Shown here one piece after another: positions 33,722-43,855 of a stretch of 64,000 bases of DNA. The stretch's first letter is position 1. The number at the start of each line of letters is the position of its first letter. Source of the stretch: Phycisphaerales bacterium (GTDB lineage Bacteria; Planctomycetota; Phycisphaerae; Phycisphaerales; UBA1924); NCBI GenBank assembly GCA_020849105.1, contig JADLGW010000045.1, forward strand, positions 1 through 64,000, written 5' to 3'. The notes beneath the pieces were generated by a model that saw only the letters and a list, made by a program, of their open reading frames with translations, was not told the DNA's origin and made no database searches. The translations under genes and the position numbers were made by a program.

Positions 33722-34694
33722 ATTGGCCGCACTCCTGGGCGGGTGCGCCGGGCCACCCCCGGAGCGCCACGAGTTTACTCGGGTTTGCATGGGCGTGCGG
33801 ACCCGGATCGTCGTCTACGCCCCGGCTGCGGCAGCCGCGGAAGCCGGGGCCGCCGCGGCCTACGAGGAGATCGGCCGCCTGGAACAGGTGATGAGCGACT
33901 ACCGCCCGGACAGCGAGGTATCTCGGCTCTCCGCGGGCTCGGGCGGGCCGCCGGTGCGCATCAGCCAGGACCTGTTTGTCGTGCTGGAGGCCGCCCAGCG
34001 CCCGGCCGCCGAGACCGGCGGGGCGTTCGACGTGACGGCCGGGCCGCTGGTGCGCCTGTGGCGCGAAGCGCGACGGACCGGCGTGATGCCGGCCGCGCCG
34101 GATGTGGCCGAAGCACGCAAACGGGTGGGATACGGCAAGGTGGTGCTGGATCCGGCCGCGCGCACGGCAAGGCTCACGACCCCCGGCATGCAACTCGACC
34201 TTGGCGGCATCGGCAAGGGCTACGCCGCCCAGGCGGCCGTCAATGTGCTCCGGCAGCGCGGGCTGCCGCGGTGCCTGGTGGCTCTCGCCGGGGATATCGT
34301 CGTCGGCGACGCCCCTCCAGGCGAGCACGGGTGGGCCATCGATACGCCGCTGCTGCCCGGCGGTCGCGTCGTCCTGGCGGACGCCGCCGTCTCGACGAGC
34401 GGCGACACCGAGCAGTTCGTGGAGATCGGCGGCGTGCGGTACTCGCACATCGTGGACCCGCGCACGGGACTCGGGCTGACCACGCGCGCCGCTGTGACGG
34501 TCATTGCGCCCGACGGGACGACGGCAGATTCCTTCGCCACGGCGATCTGCGTGGCGGGTGCCGAGAAAGGTTTCGACCTTGTGCGGGAACACCCGGGTGT
34601 CGCGATGATCTTCGCGGACGCGGGCGGCCGCGTGGTGGTCGTCGATCCGGGCGGGCGTATCCGCTCCCCGGCAGATGGGCACCTCCCGCGTTAG
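33696..34694 (+). CDS. apbE: FAD:protein FMN transferase (ApbE-like lipoprotein)
   Basis: ApbE attaches FMN covalently to Thr residues of redox proteins such as NqrB/RnfG and is usually a periplasmic lipoprotein. The 332-residue sequence has a lipobox (LLGGC AG, Cys at about 17), CMGVRTRI, the region RLEQVMSDYRPDSEVSRL, GGAFDVTAGPLVRLW, then LDLGGIGKGYAAQ, the AGDIVVGDAPPGEHGWAI strand and YSHIVDPRTGLGL. The metal- and FAD-binding residues of the family lie in these blocks. No nqr or rnf genes are in this window. The gene is divergent from, and overlaps, the FGE-like gene at its start. Confidence 0.93.
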   Translation: MIARIEILILAALLGGCAGPPPERHEFTRVCMGVRTRIVVYAPAAAAAEAGAAAAYEEIGRLEQVMSDYRPDSEVSRLSAGSGGPPVRISQDLFVVLEAAQRPAAETGGAFDVTAGPLVRLWREARRTGVMPAAPDVAEARKRVGYGKVVLDPAARTARLTTPGMQLDLGGIGKGYAAQAAVNVLRQRGLPRCLVALAGDIVVGDAPPGEHGWAIDTPLLPGGRVVLADAAVSTSGDTEQFVEIGGVRYSHIVDPRTGLGLTTRAAVTVIAPDGTTADSFATAICVAGAEKGFDLVREHPGVAMIFADAGGRVVVVDPGGRIRSPADGHLPR

Positions 34695-34745
34695 ACTGCC
34701 CGCCGCACCGGGTGGAGCACACCCTCACCACCCACGGGGTCAGTC

Positions 34746-36014
34746 ATGATCACAAGCCCGAGCACCCAACCCGCCTCCAGCGCCGGCGTCCGCCTGGGCG
34801 TCATGATGTTCCTGGAGTTCTTCGTCTGGGGGGCCTGGTACGTCTCCATGACGGGGTTCATCAACAAGGCCGGGATGAGCGGGCTCACCGCGGCCGCGTA
34901 CACCGTCGGCCCGATCGCGGCCATCGTGTCGCCGTTCTTTCTGGGGCTCATCGCCGACCGGTTCTTCGCGACCCAGAAGGTTCTTGCGGTGATGCACATC
35001 CTGGGCGGGGTGCTGCTGGCGGCCGCCCCGTCGTTCGCGTCGCCCTACGACGGCGCGGGCAGCGCGTTCCTGCACCCGTTCACGCTCATCCTGCTGCTCC
35101 ACATGCTCTGCTACATGCCGACGCTCGGGCTGACCAGCAGCATCTCCTTCCACAACCTGTCCAACGGTGAGAAGTGGTTCCCGATCGTCCGTGTCCTGGG
35201 CACCATCGGCTGGATCGTCGGCAATCTCATCGTCAGCCAACTGCCGGAGAAGGACGCCTCGGCGAGCCAGTTCTACGTCGCCGGCGGGGGCGGGGTGCTG
35301 CTGGGGCTTTACGCGCTCACGCTCCCCAACACGCCGCCGCCCCTGGCGGGGAAGCGGCCCACGGCCGGGCAGATCCTCGGGCTCGACGCGCTGGTCCTCC
35401 TGAAGAACCCGTCGTTCGCGGTGTTCATCGCGTGCTCGTTCCTGCTCTGCATCCCGCTGGCGGGCTACTACCAGCAGGCCCGCAACTTCGTGGAGGCCAC
35501 GGGCGCGGTCGTCAGCGGCTCCGCGGTGTTCACCATGTCGTTCGGCCAGATGTCGGAGATCTTCTTCATGCTTGTCATGCCGCTCTGCTTCGCGCGCCTG
35601 GGCGTGAAGTGGATGCTCGCCGTGGGCATGGCGGCGTGGGTCGCGCGGTACGGGCTGTTCGCGGCCGCCGCGGACCACCACGTCATGTGGATGGTGCTGG
35701 GCGGTGTGCTGCTGCACGGCGTGTGCTACGACTTCTTCTTCGTGACCGGGATGATCTATGTCGACAAGGCCGCGCCGCCCACGATCCGCGGCCAGGCCCA
35801 GGGTTTTCTCGTGCTCGTGACGCAGGGGCTGGGGATGCTCCTCGGCGCCCAGGCATTCGGCGACCTGGTGAGCCGGTACACCACGACCTCGGCGGGCGCC
35901 GCCGTTGTCGATTGGCGCATGATCTGGCTGATCCCGTGCGCGATGGCCGCCGTCATCCTGCTCGTGTTCCTGGCGCTCTTCCGGGCGAAGCGGGACGCCC
36001 GGCCCGGGGTGTAG
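34746..36014 (+). CDS. MFS transporter, nucleoside:H+ symporter (NupG/XapB) family
   Basis: A 422-residue integral membrane protein with about twelve helices. The opening FLEFFVWGAWYVSMTGFI and the block ISFHNLSNGEKWFPIVRVLGTIGWI are typical of the nucleoside:H+ symporter branch. MIYVDKAAPPTIRGQAQGFL corresponds to the late conserved loop. It probably imports nucleosides or a related sugar compound. The 3' end overlaps the convergent isomerase gene by 62 bases. It follows apbE by about 50 bases on the same strand. Confidence 0.92.
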   Translation: MITSPSTQPASSAGVRLGVMMFLEFFVWGAWYVSMTGFINKAGMSGLTAAAYTVGPIAAIVSPFFLGLIADRFFATQKVLAVMHILGGVLLAAAPSFASPYDGAGSAFLHPFTLILLLHMLCYMPTLGLTSSISFHNLSNGEKWFPIVRVLGTIGWIVGNLIVSQLPEKDASASQFYVAGGGGVLLGLYALTLPNTPPPLAGKRPTAGQILGLDALVLLKNPSFAVFIACSFLLCIPLAGYYQQARNFVEATGAVVSGSAVFTMSFGQMSEIFFMLVMPLCFARLGVKWMLAVGMAAWVARYGLFAAAADHHVMWMVLGGVLLHGVCYDFFFVTGMIYVDKAAPPTIRGQAQGFLVLVTQGLGMLLGAQAFGDLVSRYTTTSAGAAVVDWRMIWLIPCAMAAVILLVFLALFRAKRDARPGV

Positions 36015-36813
36015 CACGGATCAGTTCAGCCGCCGCGATGATATCGGCCGTTGTCCCCATGCACGCCTCGCGTTCGATGAACAGGTCCACGCCGGGGCAT
36101 CGCTCGCCGAGCAGGGCGAAGAACGCCGGCCAATCCACGGCCCCCGTGCCGGCGCGGACCTCGGTGCCCCACCGGCCGGGAGTCGCCGCGGGCACGGCGT
36201 CCTTGACATGGACCTGCCGGACCCAGGGTGCGAGTGCGCGCAGCGCGTCGACCGGGTCCCCCATGCCGTAGAGGATCATGTTGCCGGGATCGAAGTTGAC
36301 CCCGACGCCCGGGTGATCTACCTCACGCAGGACGCCCACGAGTGTGTCCGCCGTTTCCTGCCCGGTCTCCAGGCCAACCCTGACTCCGTGCCGCGCGAGC
36401 ACGTCGGCGATGCGCCGCAGCCGCTCGATCATCGTCCGGCGCTCCGCGCCGGCCCCGTGCGGCAGGAACCCGGCGTGGAAGGTGACGAGGTTGATCCCGA
36501 GTCGCCGCGCCAGCGCCGCGTCCTCCGCGGCCGCGGCAAGGTTCTCCTCCCAGTGCTCGCCCGGCCGGAGGCCGCCGGTCCGTCGTATGGAATCCAGCGT
36601 CGAATAGTCCTCGCCCCGCGTCGCCATCATGCCCGAGCGCAGATCAATCCCGGCGTCGCGGAGCACGGCGACGGTGAGGCGCTCGTCCCAATCACCCGTG
36701 CGCAGCGGGTCCAGCGCCAGTTGCACCGCATCCAGCCCGCACGCCCGGACCCTCTGGGCCAGGTCCGCGGGTCCGTTCGGTCGCAGCGACCATGAGCACA
36801 CGCCGATCTGCAT
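35953..36813 (-). CDS. sugar phosphate isomerase/epimerase (TIM barrel)
   Basis: The 286-residue protein belongs to the AP-endonuclease-2-type TIM barrel family. It has the strand motif IGVCSWSLRPNG, NLVTFHAGFLPHG (metal-binding His), VGLETGQET (metal-binding Glu), GVNFDPGNM (Asp) and QVHVKDAVP (His), which is the ordered metal-ligand set of the family. Substrate unknown, probably a sugar or inositol derivative. Its last 20 residues lie in the overlap with the MFS gene. It starts 76 bases from the divergent glycosyltransferase gene. Confidence 0.88.
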   Translation of the reverse strand: MQIGVCSWSLRPNGPADLAQRVRACGLDAVQLALDPLRTGDWDERLTVAVLRDAGIDLRSGMMATRGEDYSTLDSIRRTGGLRPGEHWEENLAAAAEDAALARRLGINLVTFHAGFLPHGAGAERRTMIERLRRIADVLARHGVRVGLETGQETADTLVGVLREVDHPGVGVNFDPGNMILYGMGDPVDALRALAPWVRQVHVKDAVPAATPGRWGTEVRAGTGAVDWPAFFALLGERCPGVDLFIEREACMGTTADIIAAAELIRATPRAGRPASPGRAPGTRAG

Positions 36814-36889
36814 GGCGCCAAGGATACGCGGAAATCGCCGGGAACCGGGCCGGGAGGCGCGGAGATGGAACGCACTTATACTCGGGCCC

Positions 36890-37579
36890 ATGACGCTCAC
36901 CGTCGTCATCCCGGCCTACAACGAGTGCGCGACGATCCGGCAGGTGGTGGAGTCCGTGCGGGCCGTCCCCATCGTCACCGGGATCGTTGTCGTGGACGAT
37001 GCCTCCACCGACGGCACGGCTGCGGTCCTGGCGGAACTGGCGGAACATGACCCCGCGCTGAAGGTGCTCACGCACGCGCGGAACCGCGGCAAGGGAGCCG
37101 CCCTCCGCACCGGCTTTGCGGCCGCGACGGGTGACGTCGTCGTGGTGCACGACGCCGACCTGGAGTACGACCCGCGCGAGTTTCCCCGCCTGATGCAGCC
37201 CATCGCCGAGGGCCGGGCCGACGTGGTGCTGGGCTCCCGCTTCGCCGGCGGGGAGTCGCACCGTGTGCTGTACTTCTGGCACACCGTGGGCAACCGCGTG
37301 CTCACGCTGCTGTCCAACATGATGACGAACCTGAACCTTACCGACATGGAGGCGTGCCCGAAGATGTTCCGGCGGGAGGTGCTCCAGGGCATCCGCCTCG
37401 AGGAGAGCCGTTTCGGCTTCGAGCCCGAGGTAGTTGCGAAGGTCGCGCGACTGGGCTGCCGCATCTACGAGGTCGGGGTTGCCTACCACGGCCGCACCTA
37501 CGCCGAGGGCAAGAAGATCCAGTGGCACGACGGCCTGGCCGCGCTCTGGTGCATCTTCAAGTACAACCTCCTGAGGTAG
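36890..37579 (+). CDS. family 2 glycosyltransferase (dolichol-phosphate-mannose-synthase-like)
   Basis: A 229-residue GT-A glycosyltransferase: VVIPAYNECATIRQVV at the N-terminus, VVDDASTDGTAAVL, the conserved HARNRGKGAALRTGFAAA, the DxD-type motif HDADLEYDP and the acceptor-binding stretch MEACPKMFRREVL. No membrane helices, so it is a soluble, DPM1-like enzyme working at the cytoplasmic face of the membrane. Start at ATG 36890. The likely product is a polyprenyl-phosphate sugar. Confidence 0.93.
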   Translation: MTLTVVIPAYNECATIRQVVESVRAVPIVTGIVVVDDASTDGTAAVLAELAEHDPALKVLTHARNRGKGAALRTGFAAATGDVVVVHDADLEYDPREFPRLMQPIAEGRADVVLGSRFAGGESHRVLYFWHTVGNRVLTLLSNMMTNLNLTDMEACPKMFRREVLQGIRLEESRFGFEPEVVAKVARLGCRIYEVGVAYHGRTYAEGKKIQWHDGLAALWCIFKYNLLR

Positions 37580-37613
37580 CCGATCCCTCCCGACCCATGT
37601 CCACCCTCCCTCG

Positions 37614-38837
37614 TCATGCGGCGGGAAGGAGGCGGCCGATGGTGGTGGGTTCGGGCGGGAACTCCGCGGCGAGGGCGGCGAGGTCGGCGCGGGTGACGGC
37701 GGTGATGCGGGCGAGTTCCTCTTCGAGTGTGGCGTACCTGCCGAGGTAGGTCCAGTAGCGTCCGATGCGCTGCATGCAGTCGGAGGGACGTTCGGCGCCG
37801 AGGGTGACGGCTGTGGCGAGCTTGTTGCGGAGGCGGATCAGGTCGTCCTCCGTGATCGAGTCGACAAGGCCCGAGATCTCGCGTCGGATGACCGACCAGA
37901 CCTCGTCCACCCGCTCCGGGTCGCACGCGGCGAAGGCGAAGAAGTCTCCGGCGCCGTCGTGCGGGTCGTATCCGGCGGCGGCCTCTTCCGCCAGGCCGGT
38001 CTCGATGAGGGCCCAGTGCAGGCGGCTGTTGTCGCTGGCCCCGAGCACCTGCGAGAGGAGCATGGCGGCGTAGCGGCGCGGATCCTCCATCCCCGGGCCG
38101 GGCCAGAGGCCCAGGACATACGCCCGACTGACCTTCGCGTCGCGCATCTCGAAGGGCCCGGCGCCGGTGGCGGGGCGGACGGATTGGCGCTGGGCGCGCG
38201 TCGGCGTCCAGGAGCCGCACCAGCGGCCGACCGCGCTGACGGCGGCGGCAAAGTCGAGGCGGCCGGCGAAGGCGACCACGGTGTTGTCCGCGGAGTACCT
38301 CTGCTCAAAGTAGTCCTTCATCTGCTGCGCGGTCATCGCCTGGATGGTCTCCGGCAGGCCCAGCACGCGGTAGCCCAGCGGGTGGCCCCGGTAATGGCGG
38401 TCCACCGCCTCCTCGGACAGAACCCAGTTCGGCTCGTCCTTGTACATCGCGATCTCTTCGAGGATCACCTGTTTCTCGCGGCCGAAGTCCTCCTCCCGCA
38501 GGGCCGGGCGCATCATGCGGCCCAGGAGTTCCACGGCCGCGGGGAGCCGCTCCGGCAGGACGTGGGCGTAGAAGCAGGTCATCTCCCCGCTGGTATAGGC
38601 GTTGTTGCGGGCGCCCATCTGGTCGAAACGCCGGTTCAGGTCCTCCGCGGTGATGTCCGCCGTCCCCTTGAACATCATGTGCTCGAGGAAATGGCTGACG
38701 CCCATCAGGGCGCGGGCCTCGTCCCGGGCCCCCGTCTTCACGAAGAAGCCGCAGGCCGCGGAGTCCGCGTCCGGGTCCACCTCCGCGATGATCGTTAAGC
38801 CGCTGGGGAGGGTTGAGTGCTGGAAGGTGACGGGCAT
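37614..38837 (-). CDS. M16 family zinc peptidase
   Basis: Insulinase-type metallopeptidase (407 aa). The inverted zinc motif is HFLEH (His49, Glu52, His53) and the downstream acidic ligand lies in the EEIAMYKDEP segment (about residues 127-128). The C-terminal half has the inactive-domain fold with GLWPGPGMEDPRRYAA and ending GRLLPA. No signal peptide is seen. It lies in the same direction downstream of the HExxH peptidase gene, separated by 156 bases. Confidence 0.94.
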   Translation of the reverse strand: MPVTFQHSTLPSGLTIIAEVDPDADSAACGFFVKTGARDEARALMGVSHFLEHMMFKGTADITAEDLNRRFDQMGARNNAYTSGEMTCFYAHVLPERLPAAVELLGRMMRPALREEDFGREKQVILEEIAMYKDEPNWVLSEEAVDRHYRGHPLGYRVLGLPETIQAMTAQQMKDYFEQRYSADNTVVAFAGRLDFAAAVSAVGRWCGSWTPTRAQRQSVRPATGAGPFEMRDAKVSRAYVLGLWPGPGMEDPRRYAAMLLSQVLGASDNSRLHWALIETGLAEEAAAGYDPHDGAGDFFAFAACDPERVDEVWSVIRREISGLVDSITEDDLIRLRNKLATAVTLGAERPSDCMQRIGRYWTYLGRYATLEEELARITAVTRADLAALAAEFPPEPTTIGRLLPAA

Positions 38838-38993
38838 GGGGAGGAGTCTAAGGGCACCGGGCTCAAACCGGCGAAGGCCCTTGTCATGAGTCGTTCGGCC
38901 CGGCGCCGCCGGATTCGCGCGGCGGGGAGAGATCACACCTGTTGAGGCCCCCTGGCGACAGGCACGGCGCCGCGGCGAGTTGGCCGATTCTCA

Positions 38994-40130
38994 CTACTTC
39001 TCACCGGCCGGGGTCGCGAGCGAGGCACGCCAGTCGCGGTCCAGGTCGGCGAAGGGAAGCCCCAGGACCTCGCGTGTCGCGGCGTCAGGGGTGGCGCCGC
39101 GGCACATGGCGCGGACCCACCCGTTGCGTTCCGCATCGCCCCAGTGCCCGGTCACATACAGCATGAGCGAGTTGCCCTGCAAGTAGGCCATGGCCTTGAC
39201 CTTTTGCTTCGCGGTCACATAGTCCGTGATGTCCTCCCAGGGCGTGAGTTCGCCGGCCCTCGCCAGGTTCCGGAATCGCTTGTCCAGTTGCTCGGTGTAG
39301 CCCGGGCGGAAGACCGCGGCCGCCTGCTCGGCGATGCCCTCGGAGGTCCACCACGGGATGGCGGACGCCTGCGGGCCCATGGCCCAGGTGCAGACGTGGC
39401 CGTACTCGTGGGCGTAGGCGTTCTTCCATTCGGGGATGCTGTGGGCGTACGACGTGAGGAACTTGATCGATTCGCCGGATTCGCTCCATCCGCCCAGGTA
39501 CGAATCGGGCATGTTGAGGTAGACCGTCGCCTTCAGGTGGTCCATCGACGTATACAACTTCAGGATCTGCGGGCCGGGGTCCAGGCCGAAGAAGGCGTTG
39601 TCGTGCTCGCGGGCAACGGGAAAGGCCGCGAGCACGTCGCGGGCGACCTTCTCCGCGTTTCCACCGGGGATGTAACGGACGATGAAACCCTGGCCGCGGA
39701 TCTCCGTCCAGTCCTCGCCGTGCAAGAGCCAGCGGGCGGGGAGCGGGCCGTCGCCGTCGGGGTCCTCCCTGAGGAAGACGACGGGCGGGAAGGCCACGTC
39801 GCGCGGCTTGCCGCCGGCGCCCCAGGATTCCTCCGGACCCTTGTTGATCGTCCAGGTCATCCGCAGCGGAACCACGGCGCGGGTGTCTCCGAACGTCGCG
39901 TCGCCCTCACCGATGGTCATGGCGAAGGCATCGGGCTTCCAGTCCCTGAGTTGCGCCGCCCAGTGGCGCCACTCGGTGGCGAACTCGGGTTCGGACTGGT
40001 CGATGGACGCGAGGAATGCGGGCTGGTCAGCCGCCAGGACGGCGCGGGTCATGTTGGCGAGGGCGGCCTCGATTTCGGCGCGGGCGGGTTGCGGGTCGGC
40101 GTGCAGGGCCAGCAGCAGGGGGAGCAGCAT
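38994..40130 (-). CDS. exported HExxH metallopeptidase (peptidase MA-like)
   Basis: The 378-residue protein starts with a very short hydrophobic segment (MLLPLLLALHA) that acts as a signal peptide. The zinc motif HEYGH is at 241-245, with a second ligand region WTSEGIAEQ (Glu264), the layout of peptidase MA-like proteins (gluzincins). The N-terminal 160 residues form a separate domain with no known catalytic motif. It probably acts in the periplasm. It follows phoU by about 75 bases. Confidence 0.85.
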   Translation of the reverse strand: MLLPLLLALHADPQPARAEIEAALANMTRAVLAADQPAFLASIDQSEPEFATEWRHWAAQLRDWKPDAFAMTIGEGDATFGDTRAVVPLRMTWTINKGPEESWGAGGKPRDVAFPPVVFLREDPDGDGPLPARWLLHGEDWTEIRGQGFIVRYIPGGNAEKVARDVLAAFPVAREHDNAFFGLDPGPQILKLYTSMDHLKATVYLNMPDSYLGGWSESGESIKFLTSYAHSIPEWKNAYAHEYGHVCTWAMGPQASAIPWWTSEGIAEQAAAVFRPGYTEQLDKRFRNLARAGELTPWEDITDYVTAKQKVKAMAYLQGNSLMLYVTGHWGDAERNGWVRAMCRGATPDAATREVLGLPFADLDRDWRASLATPAGEK

Positions 40131-40205
40131 GGGGACAGCCTAGCGGCACCGCCGGCTGCCGTGATCGTGGGGTGTTGACCCGGGTGGCGGCACCCGGTGC
40201 CACTG

Positions 40206-40907
40206 TCAGGAGGCGACGCGGGGTGTTTCGACCCAGTTGCCCTCGGTGTGGCGGACGATGGCGCCGGTCACGGAGTAGATGACCTGCTCGGCGATGTTGG
40301 TGCAGTGGTCGGCCATGCGTTCGGCCTGGTTGGCGACCTCGTGCAGGGCGAAGGCAAAGTCGACGGACATGCCGCCCTGGGCGATGCGTTCCTCGGCATC
40401 CCGGAGGATCGCGGCCTTGAAGGATTCGACGGCGTTCTCGCTCTGGAGGACGACACGGGCGAGCGTGGCGTCGGAGCGGTCGTAGGCGCGGACGGCGTCG
40501 CGGAGGATCCCGACGACGCTGTTGGCCATCACGCGGAAGGTCTCCGGGATGTCGCCGCGGACGGCGATGAAGTCGTCCACGCGCTCGGCGATGCGGCATC
40601 CGGCGTCGGCCACCCGTTCGAGTTCGTTGTTCACCTTGACGATGGTCAGGACGGCCCGGAGTTGCCCCTCGGAGAGTTCCTCGCCCTCGTTCGTCGCCTC
40701 GTTGAGCAGGTTGACGCAGGCTTTCTCGATCTCCACGTCCACCCGGTCGATCGCGTCGTCCTGGGCGATGGCCCGGTCCGCCAGCCCCTCGTTGCGCGCG
40801 AAGGCGGCGTCGAACGCGGCCTCCAGCAGGGCGCCGACGCGGCGGCCCTGTTCGACCAGGTCGGAGTGCAGCCGGGCGAGGCGTTTGTCAAAGCCGTGCG
40901 TGGGCAT
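40206..40907 (-). CDS. phoU: PhoU-like phosphate regulator
   Basis: PhoU proteins are two-domain helical bundles that tune phosphate transport and signalling. The 233-residue sequence has repeated E-x-x-x-D helical blocks: IAQDDAIDRVDVEIEKACVN, and ERVADAGCRIAERVDDF followed by ERMADHCTNIAEQVIY, which correspond to the two metal-binding motifs. Length is normal. No pst genes are adjacent, so its partner transporter is elsewhere. It is divergent from eno across 148 bases. Confidence 0.92.
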   Translation of the reverse strand: MPTHGFDKRLARLHSDLVEQGRRVGALLEAAFDAAFARNEGLADRAIAQDDAIDRVDVEIEKACVNLLNEATNEGEELSEGQLRAVLTIVKVNNELERVADAGCRIAERVDDFIAVRGDIPETFRVMANSVVGILRDAVRAYDRSDATLARVVLQSENAVESFKAAILRDAEERIAQGGMSVDFAFALHEVANQAERMADHCTNIAEQVIYSVTGAIVRHTEGNWVETPRVAS

Positions 40908-40992
40908 CCGTGGCTCGCTCGTGTTCCGGGCCCGAGCGGCCCGGCAACCATCCCTTCGCGGGCGCCACGGGGGTGTTCCACACGTCCATTGA

Positions 40993-42354
<1,362 letters not shown>

Positions 42355-42392
42355 GCGCCACCCGGTGAAGTGGACTCGTATTATTCCGTCTC

Positions 42393-43694
42393 ATGCCCCA
42401 CGACCCCATCACCGACGCTGTGCTTGACCTCATCGCCCGCCAGGATCCGGACGTGGCCGGGCTGATCCGCAAGGAGGGCCAGCGGCAGGCGACGACGATC
42501 GAACTGATCGCCAGCGAGAACCACGTCTCACCGGCGGTCATGCACGCGATGGGCACCTGCCTGACGAACAAGTACGCCGAGGGGTACCCGGGGGCGCGGT
42601 ACTACGGCGGGTGCGTGTTCCACGACCAGGTCGAGGACATCGCGCGGGAACGGGCGAAGAAACTCTTCGGATGCCGCTTCGCCAACGTGCAGCCGCACTC
42701 CGGGGCGCAGGCCAACATGGCCGCCATGATGGCCCTGATGGAGCCGGGCGACACGTTCGCGTCGCTGGTGCTCAAGGACGGCGGGCACCTGTCGCACGGG
42801 ATGAAGATCAACTTCTCCGGGCGGTTCTTCAGGCCCGTGCACTACCCGCTGCACTACCCGCCGGGGCACCCGGAGCACGAGCGGATCGACTACGACGCGG
42901 TGAAGGCCCTGTGCCGCGAGCAGAGGCCGAAGGTGCTGATGTGCGGCTACTCGGCGTACCCGCGTGTGATCGACTTCAAGCGGTTCCGGGAGGCGGCCGA
43001 CCAATGCGGGGCGGTGCTGGTGGCGGATATCGCCCACATCGCCGGGCTGGTTGCGGCCGGGGTGCACCCGTCGCCCTTCCCGCACGCCCATGTGGTGACG
43101 ACGACGACGCACAAGACGCTGCGGGGCCCCCGGGGCGGGCTGATCCTGACGGACGACGAGGACCTGGCCAAGAAGATCGACAAGGCGCTCTTCCCGGGGA
43201 CCCAGGGGGGGCCCCTGATGCACGTCATCGGGGCCAAGGCGGTGGCGTTCGGCGAGGCGCTGCGGCCGGAGTTCAAGGACTACGCGCGGCAGGTGGTGGC
43301 GAACGCGCGGGCGCTGGCGGCGGCGCTGATGACGCGGCGCTACCGGATCACCAGCGGCGGGACGGACAACCACCTGATGCTGGTGGACCTGCGCGGGCGC
43401 GACGCGAACCTGACCGGGGCCGATGCGGAGCAGTGGCTGGAAGCCGCGGGGATCGTGACGAACAAGAACGGCATCCCCGACGACCCCCGCCCACCGCGGG
43501 TGACCAGCGGCGTGAGGCTCGGGACCGCGGCGGTCACGACGCGCGGGATGCGCGAGCCGCAGATGGAGCGGATTGCCGGCTGGATCGACCGGGTGCTCGC
43601 GGCGGGGCTTCAGTCGCCCGGTGAACGCGAATCGACATCGAGAGGGGTGCGCGGTGAGGTGCGCGACCTGTGCGGACAGTTCTCGCTCCCGTGA
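42393..43694 (+). CDS. glyA: serine hydroxymethyltransferase
   Basis: PLP enzyme that makes glycine and 5,10-methylene-THF from serine. The 433-residue protein shows the expected [41 protein letters not shown], the PLP lysine in [14 protein letters not shown] and the C-terminal [15 protein letters not shown]. The C-terminal 20 residues (after about 413) are less conserved. It is 38 bases downstream of eno and likely co-transcribed. There is no room for a glycine riboswitch before it. Confidence 0.98.
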   Translation: MPHDPITDAVLDLIARQDPDVAGLIRKEGQRQATTIELIASENHVSPAVMHAMGTCLTNKYAEGYPGARYYGGCVFHDQVEDIARERAKKLFGCRFANVQPHSGAQANMAAMMALMEPGDTFASLVLKDGGHLSHGMKINFSGRFFRPVHYPLHYPPGHPEHERIDYDAVKALCREQRPKVLMCGYSAYPRVIDFKRFREAADQCGAVLVADIAHIAGLVAAGVHPSPFPHAHVVTTTTHKTLRGPRGGLILTDDEDLAKKIDKALFPGTQGGPLMHVIGAKAVAFGEALRPEFKDYARQVVANARALAAALMTRRYRITSGGTDNHLMLVDLRGRDANLTGADAEQWLEAAGIVTNKNGIPDDPRPPRVTSGVRLGTAAVTTRGMREPQMERIAGWIDRVLAAGLQSPGERESTSRGVRGEVRDLCGQFSLP

Positions 43695-43855
43695 TGGAAC
43701 AGCACGGCGCGGGCTGTTGCATCCGGTGGACCATTCCCGCACCATCACGGCCGGGCCCGCATACCGAGCGACGCCTGTCCGGCATCCCGGCGCGAGACCC
43801 GCCGCCGTCTGCGCCCAGCCGGGTGCAGCCCTTGTCCGTCCTCTCTCGGCAGGTT

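Noticed and set aside
42355-42392. Glycine riboswitch before glyA
   Set aside because: Only 38 bases separate eno and glyA, too short for an aptamer, and no matching structure is seen.
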